Of a stretch of DNA of 64,000 bases, positions 10,102 to 19,960 are shown piece by piece. The notes under the pieces are model-generated. The model was not told the DNA's origin and did not search any database. It saw only the letters and a list, made by a program, of their open reading frames with translations. Where the stretch lies: positions 1-64,000 of the forward strand of contig DF240158.1 of the NCBI GenBank assembly GCA_000507305.1. Reading direction: 5' to 3'. The translations under genes and the position numbers were made by a program. This DNA is from Breviolum minutum Mf 1.05b.01. Lineage: Eukaryota; Sar; Dinophyceae; Suessiales; Symbiodiniaceae. Position 1 is the first letter of the stretch. Each line of letters opens with the position of its first letter.

Positions 10102-10530
10102 ATGGGAAAACAAAACAATGGCATTTTGACCAGATGTAGAAGCAGAATCCCAAGTTCAAGGACTCTCTGGACCTATCTAGGTCTCATGTTTTTTGGTCCC
10201 TCCTTTGCTGCCACAAGGGTGGCTTTTCTGTGGCCGGCAAACCTTTTCCGGCCACTTGTGGGGGCACGGAAGGGGCTGCAGAACTTTCACCCCAACCCCC
10301 AGCCGGCAGCATTTCGAAGAAACACCCTGGCTGTCAACGGTGTGTCTATAGGAAACATCGGGGAAAACCAAAAAAAAACAACAAAACAAAAACGGGGTCA
10401 GCTGTCCAAAAAACTCACCACAGGTGCAGGGTGCCACTTCCGCAGCAAACGTTTCAATGTCCTCTCAGCTGATGACATTTCTGCCTGGCACTGGGCTGAT
10501 GAATTCTGCATTTTTCTTAAGGGGGGGTGA
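10102..10530 (+). CDS. Hypothetical 142-codon ORF
   Basis: One of the longer ATG-started frames outside repeats. The start context CCGCCATGG is Kozak-like and decides the start. The product is basic, with a K/Q-rich middle (NQKKTTKQKRGQLSKK), and ends ADDISAWHWADEFCIFLKGG. No family, signal peptide or catalytic motif is recognised. The region is GC-richer than its flanks, and a P6 element follows 30 bp downstream. It could equally be a non-coding frame or a retained exon. Confidence 0.25.
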   Translation: MGKQNNGILTRCRSRIPSSRTLWTYLGLMFFGPSFAATRVAFLWPANLFRPLVGARKGLQNFHPNPQPAAFRRNTLAVNGVSIGNIGENQKKTTKQKRGQLSKKLTTGAGCHFRSKRFNVLSADDISAWHWADEFCIFLKGG

Positions 10531-10559
10531 TCTTTAAGGGTAGCAAAGAGGCTAGTATG

Positions 10560-10664
10560 TACACTCTGGTAAACTAACATAGCAATGGGAAATCCACCAT
10601 TTGAAGATGCATCTCCCATTAAAAATTGTGATTTTCCATTGCTATGTTAGTTTACCAAAGGGTA
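10560..10664. repeat. P6 palindromic element
   Basis: Arms tacactctggtaaactaacatagcaatgg and ccattgctatgttagtttaccaaagggta pair over about 29 bases. TA at both ends. Confidence 0.9.
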
Positions 10665-10782
10665 AGTGGGATGTTTCATTTTTCCCTGTGACTGTATCTC
10701 ACCTATGGCTACTGTATACGGCTACAAAAACTCATTTAAGTTGCTCGTCACTTAGCCTTTGTGACCATCCAATTACATCAAA

Positions 10783-10943
10783 TACTTGGAGGATCATCCT
10801 AGTTAGTAAATGGATAATAACAGTGTTTATACAGTAAGTCCCCTAAGGATCGGGTTGTGGGACCCCTTCCAAATGGCCTTTTTATGGCTTATACATGGGT
10901 GTGATCCGAACCACCTACTAACTGGGATGATCCTACAAGTAGG
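10783..10943. repeat. P10 palindromic element, long version
   Basis: tacttggaggatcatcctagttagtaa at the left and ttactaactgggatgatcctacaagta... at the right. At about 160 bp it is longer than the 87-bp copy at 7971. TA at both ends. Confidence 0.85.
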
Positions 10944-12006
10944 GAACCTGACAAAACCCTAGGGAATCACAAATATTTGAATAATCCTTTCCAATTGCGA
11001 ACAAAAAATCAAAAGATTCCAAAGCTAAATTTATCGGCGTTTTCCTTGACTCTTAGTATTACAGGATCCTTTTCCCTTAAATTTTTTGAAGGATCTTTTT
11101 CCCATTGTCCCATAACATTTGACATTTTTTCGGGAGAATTCCCTTTACCCTTGTCAGCCGGGAAACCACCAATTTGAAGTGTTGCGAGGGAAAGAGTCAG
11201 GAAAACATTGATTCCGATTTTATACGTATTGACCATCATCAATTTGACCAAGGATACAAGCATCAAGTATACGACTTCCAAACCAGCAACAAACATGTTT
11301 TGAAGGGTTTTTTTGTTGAAAAAACTATCAACCGGAAGCTTGGTCTCTCAGAAATTGTGCCAAACTAGATACTAAACTACATTGGATTTGCAGTCATACC
11401 ACCTGCCGTGATTTTTCGGAGACGCTGAACATACCAAAACCTTCCACAATGTTGTGGGATTTCTGAAAATTAGCCATCAACACCAACAAGCCTTGGATAT
11501 CCACCGCAACTGAGAAGATGCAAACAAAAATATGACGCCGCAAAACATTCACAAAAGAAACACCAAGAAATACCTATCAGAAAAAACAACTAAAACAAAT
11601 GTTCAAACTGCTTAAGTTTTGACATTGATGTCTTTCCGACGCTGGTCCCCCCCAACAAAAAAACGAACATTCACTGGTCAGATCATCTTTTAACAAAGTT
11701 TTCATATGTTCTTCAAATTCAGTTTCAAGATAATTCAATGATAATCGGTTTAAAACAAAAACGGCAATAAAAGAAAAACAATGAAAAGCACATGTTTTTG
11801 TTGAACATACTTCATTCAGTCCATATTAAGTTGTAAAAACCCAGCAAGTCCAGCAATTTCAAGCATTTCACAAAACTTCCGGAGCCCGGTGTAAAACCCT
11901 ACCGGTTTCAAACGTCCGGCCGGCGCCTCTTGTAGATCCAACTTTCCGGAGGATCCACCTGTGGTTCGGGTGGATTTCGATCGGTGGCGAGGTTTGTTTG
12001 ATGGCC
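10944..12006. other. Long stretch, one coding-like segment
   Basis: Mostly AT-rich with no repeats recognised. A GC-rich part, 11816-12000, has a minus-strand frame with KPRHRSKSTRTTGGSSGKLD and GFYTGLRKFCEMLEIAGLAG, stopping near 11816. It could be a decayed exon; no domain recognised. Confidence 0.35.
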
Positions 12007-12075
12007 TCCATGGGACCTCAGAATATCTACCTACATTTATCATCAATTTTTGGCTAAATTTATAAATCCATTATA
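12007..12075. repeat. P7-like fragment
   Basis: ccatgggacctcagaatatctacctacatttatcatcaatttttgg resembles the segment at 21408-21460 and the P7 left half. No right arm. Confidence 0.4.
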
Positions 12076-12210
12076 AGTGGTAAGGTGTAAGGAAAATCGA
12101 ATTTTACCCGAAATGGTCTCTTTCAACATAATGTGGTAAAATACATTTACCTTCCATACCAAATCAAATGTGGGTAAATTCGGGTAAACATACCATATAC
12201 ATAAAATCTA

Positions 12211-12337
12211 ATCAAATTGGTGGTTTCAAGTTTCAACCCCTTTGCAAAAATATGCGAACCGTCAAATTGGGTGAAATTTCTTCCCCAAGTTTCGGGGTGA
12301 AAATTCCCAAAAAATCTTTGAGTTGTCACCACCTAGT
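12211..12337 (+). repeat. P1 palindromic element
   Basis: Left arm aaattggtggtttcaag is duplicated (gtttcaagtttcaacccc). The right arm is tttgagttgtcaccacctag. The internal order gives plus orientation. Confidence 0.8.
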
Positions 12338-12678
12338 GGAGCCATCAATTTTTTCGCCAAATCAAATGTGGGGAAATTGAGCTGCCAGTCCCACGGACCA
12401 TCTGGAGGAGGGTGAAAAGCAGAACTTGTTTTTTTTTTGATTTTTTTTGACATGAATCCTTTGCAAACTTTCTTCTTCTTTTTGTCTCTTTGATGTATAT
12501 ACATTTGATGTTTTTTTTTTTGGCAAGCCCAACTTCTCCTCTTTTTTGTACATACACCTTCACCTTTAAAAGAGGTCATGTTTTTTGCCAAAAAAGAAAG
12601 ACGTTATGTATCTTTTTACTTCAGGGGAAACATGAATCGATAATTTTGATTACATCCCTGCACCTCGCTTCTGTATAC
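12338..12678. other. T-rich stretch, no gene
   Basis: Several T runs (12428-12450, 12512-12522) separate short open frames on both strands without domains. Confidence 0.45.
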
Positions 12679-12760
12679 AGGGTGTCATGATTCACCATCC
12701 CCTTAGGGTCCCATTTGGAAGGCGTTGGTGCTGGTTTTGTTGGAAGGTGCTGATATATCC
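12679..12760. repeat. P25 repeat
   Basis: cagggtgtcatgattcaccatccc ... ttggaaggtgctg matches the copy at 8655. Confidence 0.45.
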
Positions 12761-13130
12761 TCCCTTATCAGAGCTAGAAATTTCTGCAACATCTTGTCAT
12801 TTCAGCTACCATGAACAACTAACAAGAATATATATATGTACAAAGAATCCTGCCAATTCACGAATCGTGAGTAGACCTTTATAGTCCTTTAAATCCTTAT
12901 CCTGACCTTTACAGGGAAGATAACAAATGTGTTCCAATTGCGGGACCAAAAAGGTCATTGAATCACCAATTATACACTCCGTAAAACTATAAGAGCAAAA
13001 AAACACCATGAAAAATCGTGATTGGGATACGATCCATACTTTCCTTTTCGGAAGACCTTTTCCTATGTTTCGAACATGTATTATTTCAGGGCTCATTATA
13101 TTATCAACCCAAACTATGCAATATAAGAGG

Positions 13131-13200
13131 AAATTTCCTGAAAATATACCATACGTTTGCATCAAATTTGATTCCCCCCCAAATGGATATTTTAATGATC
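13131..13200 (+). repeat. Left half of a direct duplication around P5
   Basis: aaatttcctgaaaatatacc ... gcatcaaatttgattccccccc ... aatgatc is repeated with few changes at 13314-13384. The two copies flank the P5 element 13204-13314. Confidence 0.85.
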
Positions 13201-13203
13201 CCT

Positions 13204-13314
13204 CCCTAAGAATCGTGGGATCTCAAGTCACTAGTGGTTTGGAGATCCAATTCCGAACCCTGCAAAAAAACAGATCCAAACCCCTCCGTTTTGGAGGGTC
13301 CTATGATTCTTAGG
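13204..13314. repeat. P5 palindromic element between direct duplications
   Basis: ccctaagaatcgtgggatctcaagtcac at the left and ggagggtcctatgattcttagg at the right. Reverse orientation relative to the copy at 29421. Confidence 0.9.
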
Positions 13315-13384
13315 AAATTCCTGAACATATACCATACATTTGCATCAAATTTGATGATTCCCCCCCAAATTGGTATTGTAATGA
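13314..13384 (+). repeat. Right half of the direct duplication
   Basis: aaattcctgaacatatacc ... gcatcaaatttgatgattccccccc ... aatgatc. It differs from the left half by a few substitutions and a small insertion (gat). Confidence 0.85.
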
Positions 13385-13385
13385 T

Positions 13386-13805
13386 CGCTGTATTTTAAAG
13401 GACGAGAAGTCAACGAGAAGTCAACACATGCCAACTCTCGACCTCTTTGACGTGCACCTGATTGGGCTGTGGCCATGCTGTGACGTTGGCCAACGAAGTT
13501 CTTTGGCGCCTGGGAATACGAAGAGTCGAAGTGCCGGGGGATGTGCTATAGGCATAGATGGGGAAAGAAATGATGGGATTAATGACACCTCAAAATGACT
13601 TACAAACCCCCGAGTTCATCCATAAAAAATAGGTTTGATCAGAACTGGCTTCGCACTGTTCATTTTTGTTTTCGGGAATCTGAAGCCCTAACCCCCGGAT
13701 CCAAAAAAAAAGAAGTCTCTCTCCCTCGACTTGGTTGTTTTTAAAAATCGCCAGGAGTTTTTAGACAACGCCAACTAACGTGGAAAGCACGGAAACTGAC
13801 AATCA
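13386..13805. other. Stretch with no recognised gene
   Basis: gacgagaagtcaacgagaagtcaac at about 13401 is a short direct repeat. A GC-richer part at 13435-13530 shows no usable frame. Confidence 0.4.
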
Positions 13806-13809
13806 CCCC

Positions 13810-13885
13810 ACTGGTTGGTGGTTTTTAACCCCTCTGAAAGAAAAAAGTCAGTCAAGTTAGATCAAAAAAAAACCTACTGGTAGTA
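13810..13885 (+). repeat. P1 fragment (left half)
   Basis: ctggttggtggtttttaacccctctgaaa then a degraded tcaagttagatc; no right arm found. Confidence 0.5.
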
Positions 13886-14087
13886 GGGCTTCGGATGTCT
13901 TTTTTTTGGAAACCACCACCAAAATTGGGGCCATTTTTTTTTGGTGCAAGGAAATCATTCTCCCCCAAACCTCACCTCCATTGGTCCATGTTTGTTTCCA
14001 AGAATTTTCCCTCGCTAAAAACTCAAGTCAGTTTGAAAAAAATCTGGAGATAGTCAATATGTTGGTACGACATGGACGACATGGACA

Positions 14088-14180
14088 GCGACAACATCAA
14101 CAGCAAGAACAAGAACAAGAACAAGAACAAGAACAAGAACAAGAACAACAACAACAACAACAACAATCACAATAACTATA
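14088..14180. repeat. CAA/GAA microsatellite
   Basis: (GAACAA)n followed by (CAA)n. Open in several frames only because the repeat lacks stops. No flanking coding sequence supports a polyglutamine protein. Confidence 0.9.
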
Positions 14181-14420
14181 ACAAGAAGAACTCAACACAA
14201 GCCTTAGCAGTTGCCATGCCTCGCGTCTCTTCACCACACGTTTACGTGAGCCGTTGGCAAAGGCCTGAACATGGCCAACAAAAAATGGCGATGCAACACA
14301 TAGCACATGCGTTGCAATGAATGTCCGCTGATGAAAAGGATTGAAGTTACCACCATTTTGAAGCCCCTTCGACGGGTATGTTTAAAACCCTATGGTTCAT
14401 TCAGGGCTGGAAGATTGTCT

Positions 14421-14518
14421 TATATTATCTTATCTTATCTTATCTATCTTATCTATCTTATCTATCTTATCTATCTTATCTATCAATCCATCTATCTTAT
14501 CTATTGATCGATCAATCT
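14421..14518. repeat. TATCT/TATC microsatellite
   Basis: Tandem atctt-atctatcttatct units, ending in atcgatcaatct. Confidence 0.9.
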
Positions 14519-14696
14519 AATTCTGATACTTGTATATTGTATGCTTTACTTAAAACAAGTTGATGTTCAGCCTCTGGTCATGTCCTGTTCTAATCACCCA
14601 AACAAACAGGTAGAAGACCAGGGTCTCAACCAGCACGTCCAGAGTGTAAAACTGCAGCAAGTTTCAAACCATCAAAAATGGGGAAAATTTGTGCCA

Positions 14697-14742
14697 GGGT
14701 CCATCAGAATCAACTCCTTATATTCCTTACAATGGGTATAAT
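14697..14742. repeat. P21 fragment
   Basis: ggtccatcagaatcaactccttatattcc then aatgggtataatga resembles the P21 copies at 14925 and 32182. Confidence 0.35.
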
Positions 14743-14745
14743 GAT

Positions 14746-14851
14746 TACACCCCGGAAGATTAACATGAAACCTGAGAATGCATCCCTGGAAAAGGAAAAT
14801 CATCTTCCAAAGCCATCATTTTCACGTTCTATGTTAATCTTCCGGGGTGTA
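14746..14851. repeat. P8 palindromic element, well preserved
   Basis: TACACCCCGGAAGATTAACA at the left and its exact complement tgttaatcttccggggtgta at the right. The inner part has cctgagaatgcatccctgg and catcttccaaagccatcattttcacg. TA at both ends. Confidence 0.95.
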
Positions 14852-14924
14852 GAGTATGATTCTGCATAATAAAGATATACAGTAAAAGGATTCAACCGGA
14901 ATAGCGTTTAGAGTATAAACCCTT

Positions 14925-15003
14925 ATAATGGTCATCCCACGTGTAATAAAGATTCCTTAACAATGGGTATATAAACTCTACTATTGAGGTGATGACCATC
15001 CAC
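14925..15003. repeat. P21 repeat
   Basis: ataatggtcatcccacgtg, ttccttaacaatgggtatata, ctattgaggtgatgaccatcc. The outer words tggtcatc / gatgacca are complementary. Similar to 32182-32262. Confidence 0.5.
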
Positions 15004-15079
15004 TAACATAGGAAAAGAATTGGACATTTCAGGAAATGTCTACTTCCATTGGACACCTAATGGGTGAAAACAACCTTTC

Positions 15080-15184
15080 TACACCCCCGAAAATTAACAT
15101 GGAACCTACAAATCACCCATTTAGAAAGGAAAGTGATCTTCCAAACCTCCATGATTATGTTCCATGTTAGTTTTCTGGGGTGTA
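15080..15184. repeat. P8 palindromic element
   Basis: tacacccccgaaaattaacatgg and ccatgttagttttctggggtgta pair over 23 bases; TA at both ends. Centre contains gatcttccaaacctcc. Confidence 0.95.
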
Positions 15185-15315
15185 TCCATTGTTCGGATGG
15201 GCATTGTGTGGTTATATACATGGTAGTTCCCTAACCTACTGAACCTGCAGGTTTGGAGGTTAGCAGCCGGCTCGCAGCTGAATAAATGCAGGCGTGGAAA
15301 AAAGAAAAACGGATC

Positions 15316-15425
15316 CTTGGTGGTTGAACTCACCAAGCCATTTGGAAAATATGCGCAGTCGTCAAATTGGATCATGAAACCCCAAAAAATGGGGTGGAAA
15401 AGTTACAAAAATTATCACCAACCAG
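15316..15425 (+). repeat. P1 palindromic element
   Basis: cttggtggttgaactcacc ... cgtcaaattggatcatgaaacc ... attatcaccaaccag. The left terminus has CTTGG for CTAGTTGG. Confidence 0.7.
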
Positions 15426-15427
15426 GG

Positions 15428-15502
15428 AAAAACATCTTCCAAACCCACCATTTTCAGATTCTGAAAAAACCTCAGGTTCCATGTGAAAACTTTCCTGGGT
15501 GT
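15428..15502. repeat. P8 right half abutting P1
   Basis: catcttccaaacccaccattttcag ... ggttccatgtgaaaactttcctgggtgta is the right half of P8. The left half may have been lost when the neighbouring P1 (15316-15425) inserted. Confidence 0.55.
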
Positions 15503-15834
15503 ATCGAACCGATCTGGGAAGCCAGGCCCAAACGTCATCTGAAATGCATTGGGCCTTTCTCCAGACCTCGTGAGGTGAGGCCAGGACCCGACGTTTCACT
15601 AAACGGACCCCGTTTACCCCTCATGTATCCAATCGCTCGTAGCCATTTACGGAAAAGGGTCCGCTATTTTGAGGTCCTATTCAATTGTTGATTGAAATGT
15701 TCAGAGATTTCTGGTGCTCATGGGTGCGTGTTGATGTGTTTTTCTATTGGAAGCGTCTAAAAGCACTTGTAGCTGGGTCTTGCACCCAGATTCCTGACAG
15801 CTGCCGGAAGCTATTCGGCGGTTGAACCACTGGA

Positions 15835-16970
15835 CTAAACAAACCTGGCTTTCTGTTGAACTGGCGAGCTGTCTCCGCCACAGTCTTCACGAACCACAGC
15901 AACTGCACCACGAGTGGATTGAATCTGCAGCACACCCTTGAGCTGATCTCGAACTGCCGAGCTGTCACCACCATAGCTTGCACCTCCCCAAGTAACGACT
16001 GATCCATCTTCAAGAATCGCAGCAAAGGCCAAATGTGTGGCATGAATCTGCAGCACGCCCTTGAGCTGATCTCGAACTGCCGAGCTGTCTCCACCAAACT
16101 CTGCATCACCCCAAGTAACGACTGATCCATCTTCAAGAATCGCAGCAAAGGCNNNNNNNNNNNNNNNNNNNNNNNNNNNNNNNNNNNNNNNNNNNNNNNN
16201 NNNNNNNNNNNNNNNNNNNNNNNNNNNNNNNNNNNNNNNNNNNNNNNNNNNNNNNNNNNNNNNNNNNNNNNNNNNNNNNNNNNNNNNNNNNNNNNNNNNN
16301 NNNNNNNNNNNNNNNNNNNNNNNNNNNNNNNNNNNNNNNNNNNNNNNNNNNNNNNNNNNNNNNNNNNNNNNNNNNNNNNNNNNNNNNNNNNNNNNNNNNN
16401 NNNNNNNNNNNNNNNNNNNNNNNNNNNNNNNNNNNNNNNNNNNACTGATCCATCTTCAAGAATCGCAGCAAAGGCACGATGTGTGGCTTTAATCTGCAGC
16501 ACACCCTTGAGCTGATCTCGAACTCCGGAACTGTCGCCGCCAGAGTATGCATCACCCCAGGTAACGATGGATCCATCTTCAAGAATCGCAGCAAAGGCCA
16601 AATGTGTGGCCTGAATCTGCTGCACACCCTTGAGCTGATCCTGAACTGCAGAACTGTCACCGCCACATCTTGCATCACCCCAGGTAACGACTGCATTATC
16701 TCCGTGACACCACAAGGCAAAGGCACTTGCTGTTGCTGCCAGTTGTGGTTGAAGTACGAGAGCTGCAAGCCACTCGCCGTCCTCTATCTCTGCTTCTTCT
16801 AAGGTTTGATCGAAATCGACTAGGACTCGATTCTTGGCAGTGATAAGTCTGAGGTGTTTTCTCCCAAAGGCTTGTTGGGCCTTTGCCTTCAAGTCTTGAA
16901 CTCTAGAAGAAGGCGGAAGTGACAGAAGTTCAGCATGCCCATTTGGCAAAGCTACATTTATTTGAATCAT
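15835..16970 (-). CDS. Ubiquitin-like / RCC1-like tandem repeat protein
   Basis: Starts at ATG 16970-16968 and ends at TAG 15837-15835, with no introns. Residues 1 to about 75 form a ubiquitin-like domain (MIQINVALPNGHAELLSLPP, then VQDLKAKAQQAFG, LRLITAKNRVLVD, QTLEEAEIEDGEWL). From about residue 95 come repeats of 41 residues, each like AFAAILEDGSVVTWGD followed by GGDSSAVRDQLKGVLQI.ATH, a degenerate RCC1/HERC-type blade. The last repeat is shortened (AVAVVREDCGGDSSPVQQKARFV). A gap of N (16153-16443) cuts the array. The frames on either side disagree if the gap is 291 bp but agree if it is 91, 214 or 337 bp, giving about 311, 352 or 393 residues. Such proteins are a large, poorly characterised family in dinoflagellates. 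RCC1-type folds usually bind proteins or chromatin; this protein's role is unknown. The AG directly before the ATG could serve as a trans-splice acceptor (inference). Confidence 0.85.
16153..16443. other. Assembly gap (291 N) inside the RCC1-like repeats
   Basis: Gap lies between two copies of the AFAAILEDGS codon block. A 123-bp unit predicts 123k minus 32 bp, so 291 is probably an estimate. Confidence 0.95.
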
Positions 16971-17979
16971 CTGCTGTCACGTCCTCCAATCTTGAGAACT
17001 CTTCCAAATAATCAGCAATGAATCTCTATCTTCAAACTTTGAGCCCAAGCCAACTAAGAATACATGATCTGGGAACCATGCATGATTCGTATGTGAGATG
17101 TAGGTGGATTGAAATGGAAGCTCCCAGCTGACTGTCATTTGTTCACACTGTTGTAAAGCAGTGGAAGCCAAATGCCTCTTGCCCTGGATGACAAGAAAGA
17201 ACGATGGTTATCCACCGCAAACTGAGTCTTAGTGAGTCCTGGTACAATCAAAGATGATAAAACCCTAGAAGTCCAAAGACCATTAAAAGAATAGGTTTTC
17301 ACCAAAGACTATTTTTTTTAGTAGGGAACTTTAATCATCCCAAATTGTGGACTACTATTTTAATAGATTTAATAGCCTTGGACTTCCAGGGAGAAGTTTA
17401 GATGAAATCCCTGAAAGGGCTCTCGATGCTGTGAGCCCGTTCGGAGCAATTTAGGGCATCCAAACCGTTGTTCCGACTAAATGGTACCCATCAACACTTC
17501 TTGGGGGTCAACTAAGTATTTAATCAATTCTCCCCCGAATAGAGGTCATTTTTGCAAACATGTTTACCTACCAAGTTTGTGGAAACACTGTTTGGTGCTT
17601 TACTATTTGTTTTAAGTTCAACCTGAAATTTTAGACCCGTGAAAAGATTCAAACAAAAAAACCGTCAAGCGGTAAAAAGCCACCAATGTACTCCGTAACT
17701 AATCCAATTCCAATTCCAAAAAACACGTGCCAACTGTGATGTCCCGTTTGAAATCTTGTAGGGCTCATTAGAGATAGCAACTGTAATATCCCAGTTGATA
17801 TGATATCTAAGTCCCAATTGAATACAAAGTCCAAGTAGGGAAATCCTAAATCACCAAACCGTGATGTCCCATAGAATTCGTTTGAAACAGGGATATCCCC
17901 CCTGCCTTTGCAAAACACTACATATCACACATGTTTTTTCTGCAACTCGTGCTGCAAACAATCATCCAATAAAGATTTG
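16971..17979. other. 5' flank of the RCC1-like gene and unique sequence
   Basis: Upstream minus-strand sequence is open over about 64 codons (17171-16977) but lacks an ATG-led frame joined to the gene, so it is probably 5' UTR. Further up, gtgatgtccc words recur at 17738 and 17861. No promoter motif is recognised. Confidence 0.4.
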
Positions 17980-18080
17980 CCCTAAGGATCATTGGACCCT
18001 GCAATGGAAGGGTTTGAACCTGTATAGCAGGGGTAGGGTCCTCAAAATAGCCAGTTTTGAGGGGTCGGGATCCCTAGGGT
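17980..18080. repeat. P4 palindromic element
   Basis: P4 runs CCCTAAGGATCATTGGACCC ... GGGTTTTCGGATCCTTAGGG. Interior: tgcaatggaaggg and aaaatagccagttttga. This copy has gatccctaggg at its right end. Confidence 0.9.
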
Positions 18081-18112
18081 GGTAAAAACTGTAACATTTC
18101 AGCAAGCTACAT

Positions 18113-18224
18113 TTACGCCCCCAACGTTTGACATAGCCCATCAAAAAAGGATGCTTGAAAGACGATCGTTTGTCTTGTGGAAAGGTAACTTTTCAGGGGC
18201 AAACAGTTAAACTTCGGCGGTGTA
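18113..18224. repeat. P14-type palindromic element
   Basis: ttacgcccccaacgtttgacatagccc ... ttttcaggggcaaacagttaaacttcggcggtgta. It overlaps the left 27-bp inverted repeat by its first four bases. Confidence 0.6.
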
Positions 18225-18330
18225 ATTGAAGCACCTTTCATCCAGCATATCTAAAGTTCCAAGTCTATCAGCCAAATGGCTAAATTTCTAAACAAATCAC
18301 TATAACTAGGATCCATGTGACTGTTATTAG

Positions 18331-18427
18331 GTACCTAGAACCGAAATGACACTTGTTTTGCCCGGAAAAAGCCTTGTCTTGAGGGGCTGACCCTTCAAAA
18401 ATAGAGGTTTATTGGGGGCTCTAGGTA
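18331..18427 (+). repeat. P19 palindromic element
   Basis: acctagaaccgaaatgacacttg ... gccttgtcttgaggggctg ... gggggctctaggt. The other copy is at 9098 in reverse. Confidence 0.6.
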
Positions 18428-18828
18428 AATATACCACTCACATGGGGCTATAGAACATCCACATTTTTCGGCAACTTGTGTTAACATCCGTTTCTGTCTT
18501 TTTTGAAAGGTCACACATCAACTTGTTAACCAACCTTTTCCAAGATTACGTTTGGTGCGCTGAAGTTGAAGGTTCAAATAGAGTAGCACGAGGATGTTTC
18601 AAAGTTGGGATCTGTCGAATGATCCCGTTTGAAATGATGGATTTAAGTCTGAAAATTACTGGATTTTAAAGGATTTTTTGAGACGCAGCCATTTGGGCAA
18701 AGTTTTCCATAGTTTTCCATGATGTGTAAGCTTTTTTCCAATCAAGGCGGCCTGTGTCTAGGCATCCAGTCAGATGCTCAAATAATGATTGGGGTGCTCA
18801 ATCCCCTTCTCAGCATAGTAATTATCTA

Positions 18829-18906
18829 CGTCCCAAAAAAATGAGTCAAAATGGGAATCCTCCCCAAATAAGGGGGGAATTAAAACATATCCAAATCCAC
18901 CAACCA
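18829..18906 (+). repeat. P1 fragment (right half)
   Basis: gtcaaaatgggaatcctccccaaata ... ttaaaacatatccaaatccaccaaccag. The left arm is missing. Confidence 0.5.
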
Positions 18907-19075
18907 GAAATGAGTTTCACGGGATTTTTTTCACCCCTAAACATGCAGTTAGTTACAGTATCACCCCAGTTATAGCTTGGTTTTTGGGGCTGACCTTGTA
19001 CGGTTTTTTTCCTAGTCAGCCATTTCGGAGCATGAAATACAAGTTTGAACTTTATTTTTCCTGCAAAACATATGT

Positions 19076-19187
19076 ACCCTAAGGATCCGAAAACCCCACA
19101 AAACTGGCGTCATTTTGATGACCAAAACACTCCTGCTAATTATACAGGTTCTTTCATCCTTCCATTGCAGGATCCAATGATCCTTTA
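19076..19187. repeat. P4 palindromic element, reversed
   Basis: accctaaggatccgaaaacccc ... actggcgtcattttgatg ... ccttccattgcaggatccaatgatcc. The opposite end lost its final CTTAGGG. Confidence 0.8.
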
Positions 19188-19269
19188 AAAAATCTCCAAA
19201 AGTTTAAAGGTTGACCATTGGCTGAGTCAGATTTGGGATTTCAACAAAATCTGTACATCCATTCTCAGG

Positions 19270-19297
19270 TGCGAACTGTTAGTGTCAGGGAGGGTAA
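19270..19297. repeat. P14 right-end fragment
   Basis: tgcgaactgttagtgtcagggagggta is a P14 right terminus. It directly abuts the right 27-bp inverted repeat. Confidence 0.45.
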
Positions 19298-19409
19298 ATG
19301 TAGCTTGCTGAAATGTTACATATGTTACATTTTCCCCAGATTTTAGTGGATGATTGGTTTGAAGCACCAGTTGCAGATGCAAACAATGTAGGTAGTTATA
19401 ACCCATTTA

Positions 19410-19514
19410 CTAGTTGGTGGTTGAACCAACCCATCTGAAAAATATGCTCGTCAAATCTGGATCACTTCCCCAGGTAGGGATGAAAATAATAAATATTTGA
19501 AACCAACAACCAGT
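19410..19514 (+). repeat. P1 palindromic element
   Basis: ctagttggtggttgaaccaacccatc ... gaaaccaacaaccag. The four bases ttta stand directly before and after the element. Confidence 0.9.
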
Positions 19515-19746
19515 TTAGTAGGGAATCTCAACCTAAACCTTTATCCATTGCTAAACCTAGTAACCCATTGAAATCCTAACCATGAGAAAATCCTAACTTC
19601 CCCTCCAACGGGACATCCAGTTTACACGAAAAAAACCGGTCCAAATCCCATCACGCAGCCTCTGATGCTGATGTTTTCGTGGCTGTCGGGTGGCCATCCT
19701 CTGGTGTCAACAACCTTCAAACGCCACGCATTTTTCGTGCCCCAAA

Positions 19747-19858
19747 TGTGTGTTTCCGAAAATAGTGGGTTTTCCCCCCAAATCATCCATTTGTTCATAG
19801 GGTTTTTCATTATTTTCACCATCCATTTTGGGGTGTCCCTATTTTTGGAAACACCCAA
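19747..19858. repeat. P9 palindromic element
   Basis: P9 termini are GGGTGTTTCCGAAAATAG and the complement. Centre: ccccccaaatcatccatttg then tttttcattattttcaccatcc. Flanked by aaat on both sides. Confidence 0.85.
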
Positions 19859-19960
19859 ATGGCTGGTCATCCTATGAAAAATGAACGGCTGAAACGCTGA
19901 AACCCCCCAACAAAAATGGAGGTGGATGGAAGAAACACTTGTTCCTTTTTGTATAGTATT

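Larger units (their letters stand above)
18090..19320. mobile_element. 1.23-kb segment bounded by 27-bp perfect inverted repeats
   Basis: Positions 18090-18116 (TGTAACATTTCAGCAAGCTA plus CATTTAC) are exactly complementary to 19294-19320. Inside lie a P14/P8-type element (18113-18224), P19, a P1 fragment, P4 and a P14 right end, but no transposase. It may be a composite non-autonomous element or an inverted duplication of a target sequence. Confidence 0.6.

Noticed and set aside
14088..14180. Polyglutamine-type open frames at CAA/CAG arrays (also 54070-54197 and 61240-61361)
   Set aside because: Open frames exist only because the repeat lacks stops; flanks show no coding character.
15744..15834. 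Extension of the RCC1-like protein beyond 15835
   Set aside because: Its continuous frame is an artefact of the N-gap length; the repeat frame stops at TAG 15837-15835.
16977..17171. Separate small gene upstream of the RCC1-like gene
   Set aside because: No ATG start and no motif; more likely untranslated leader.
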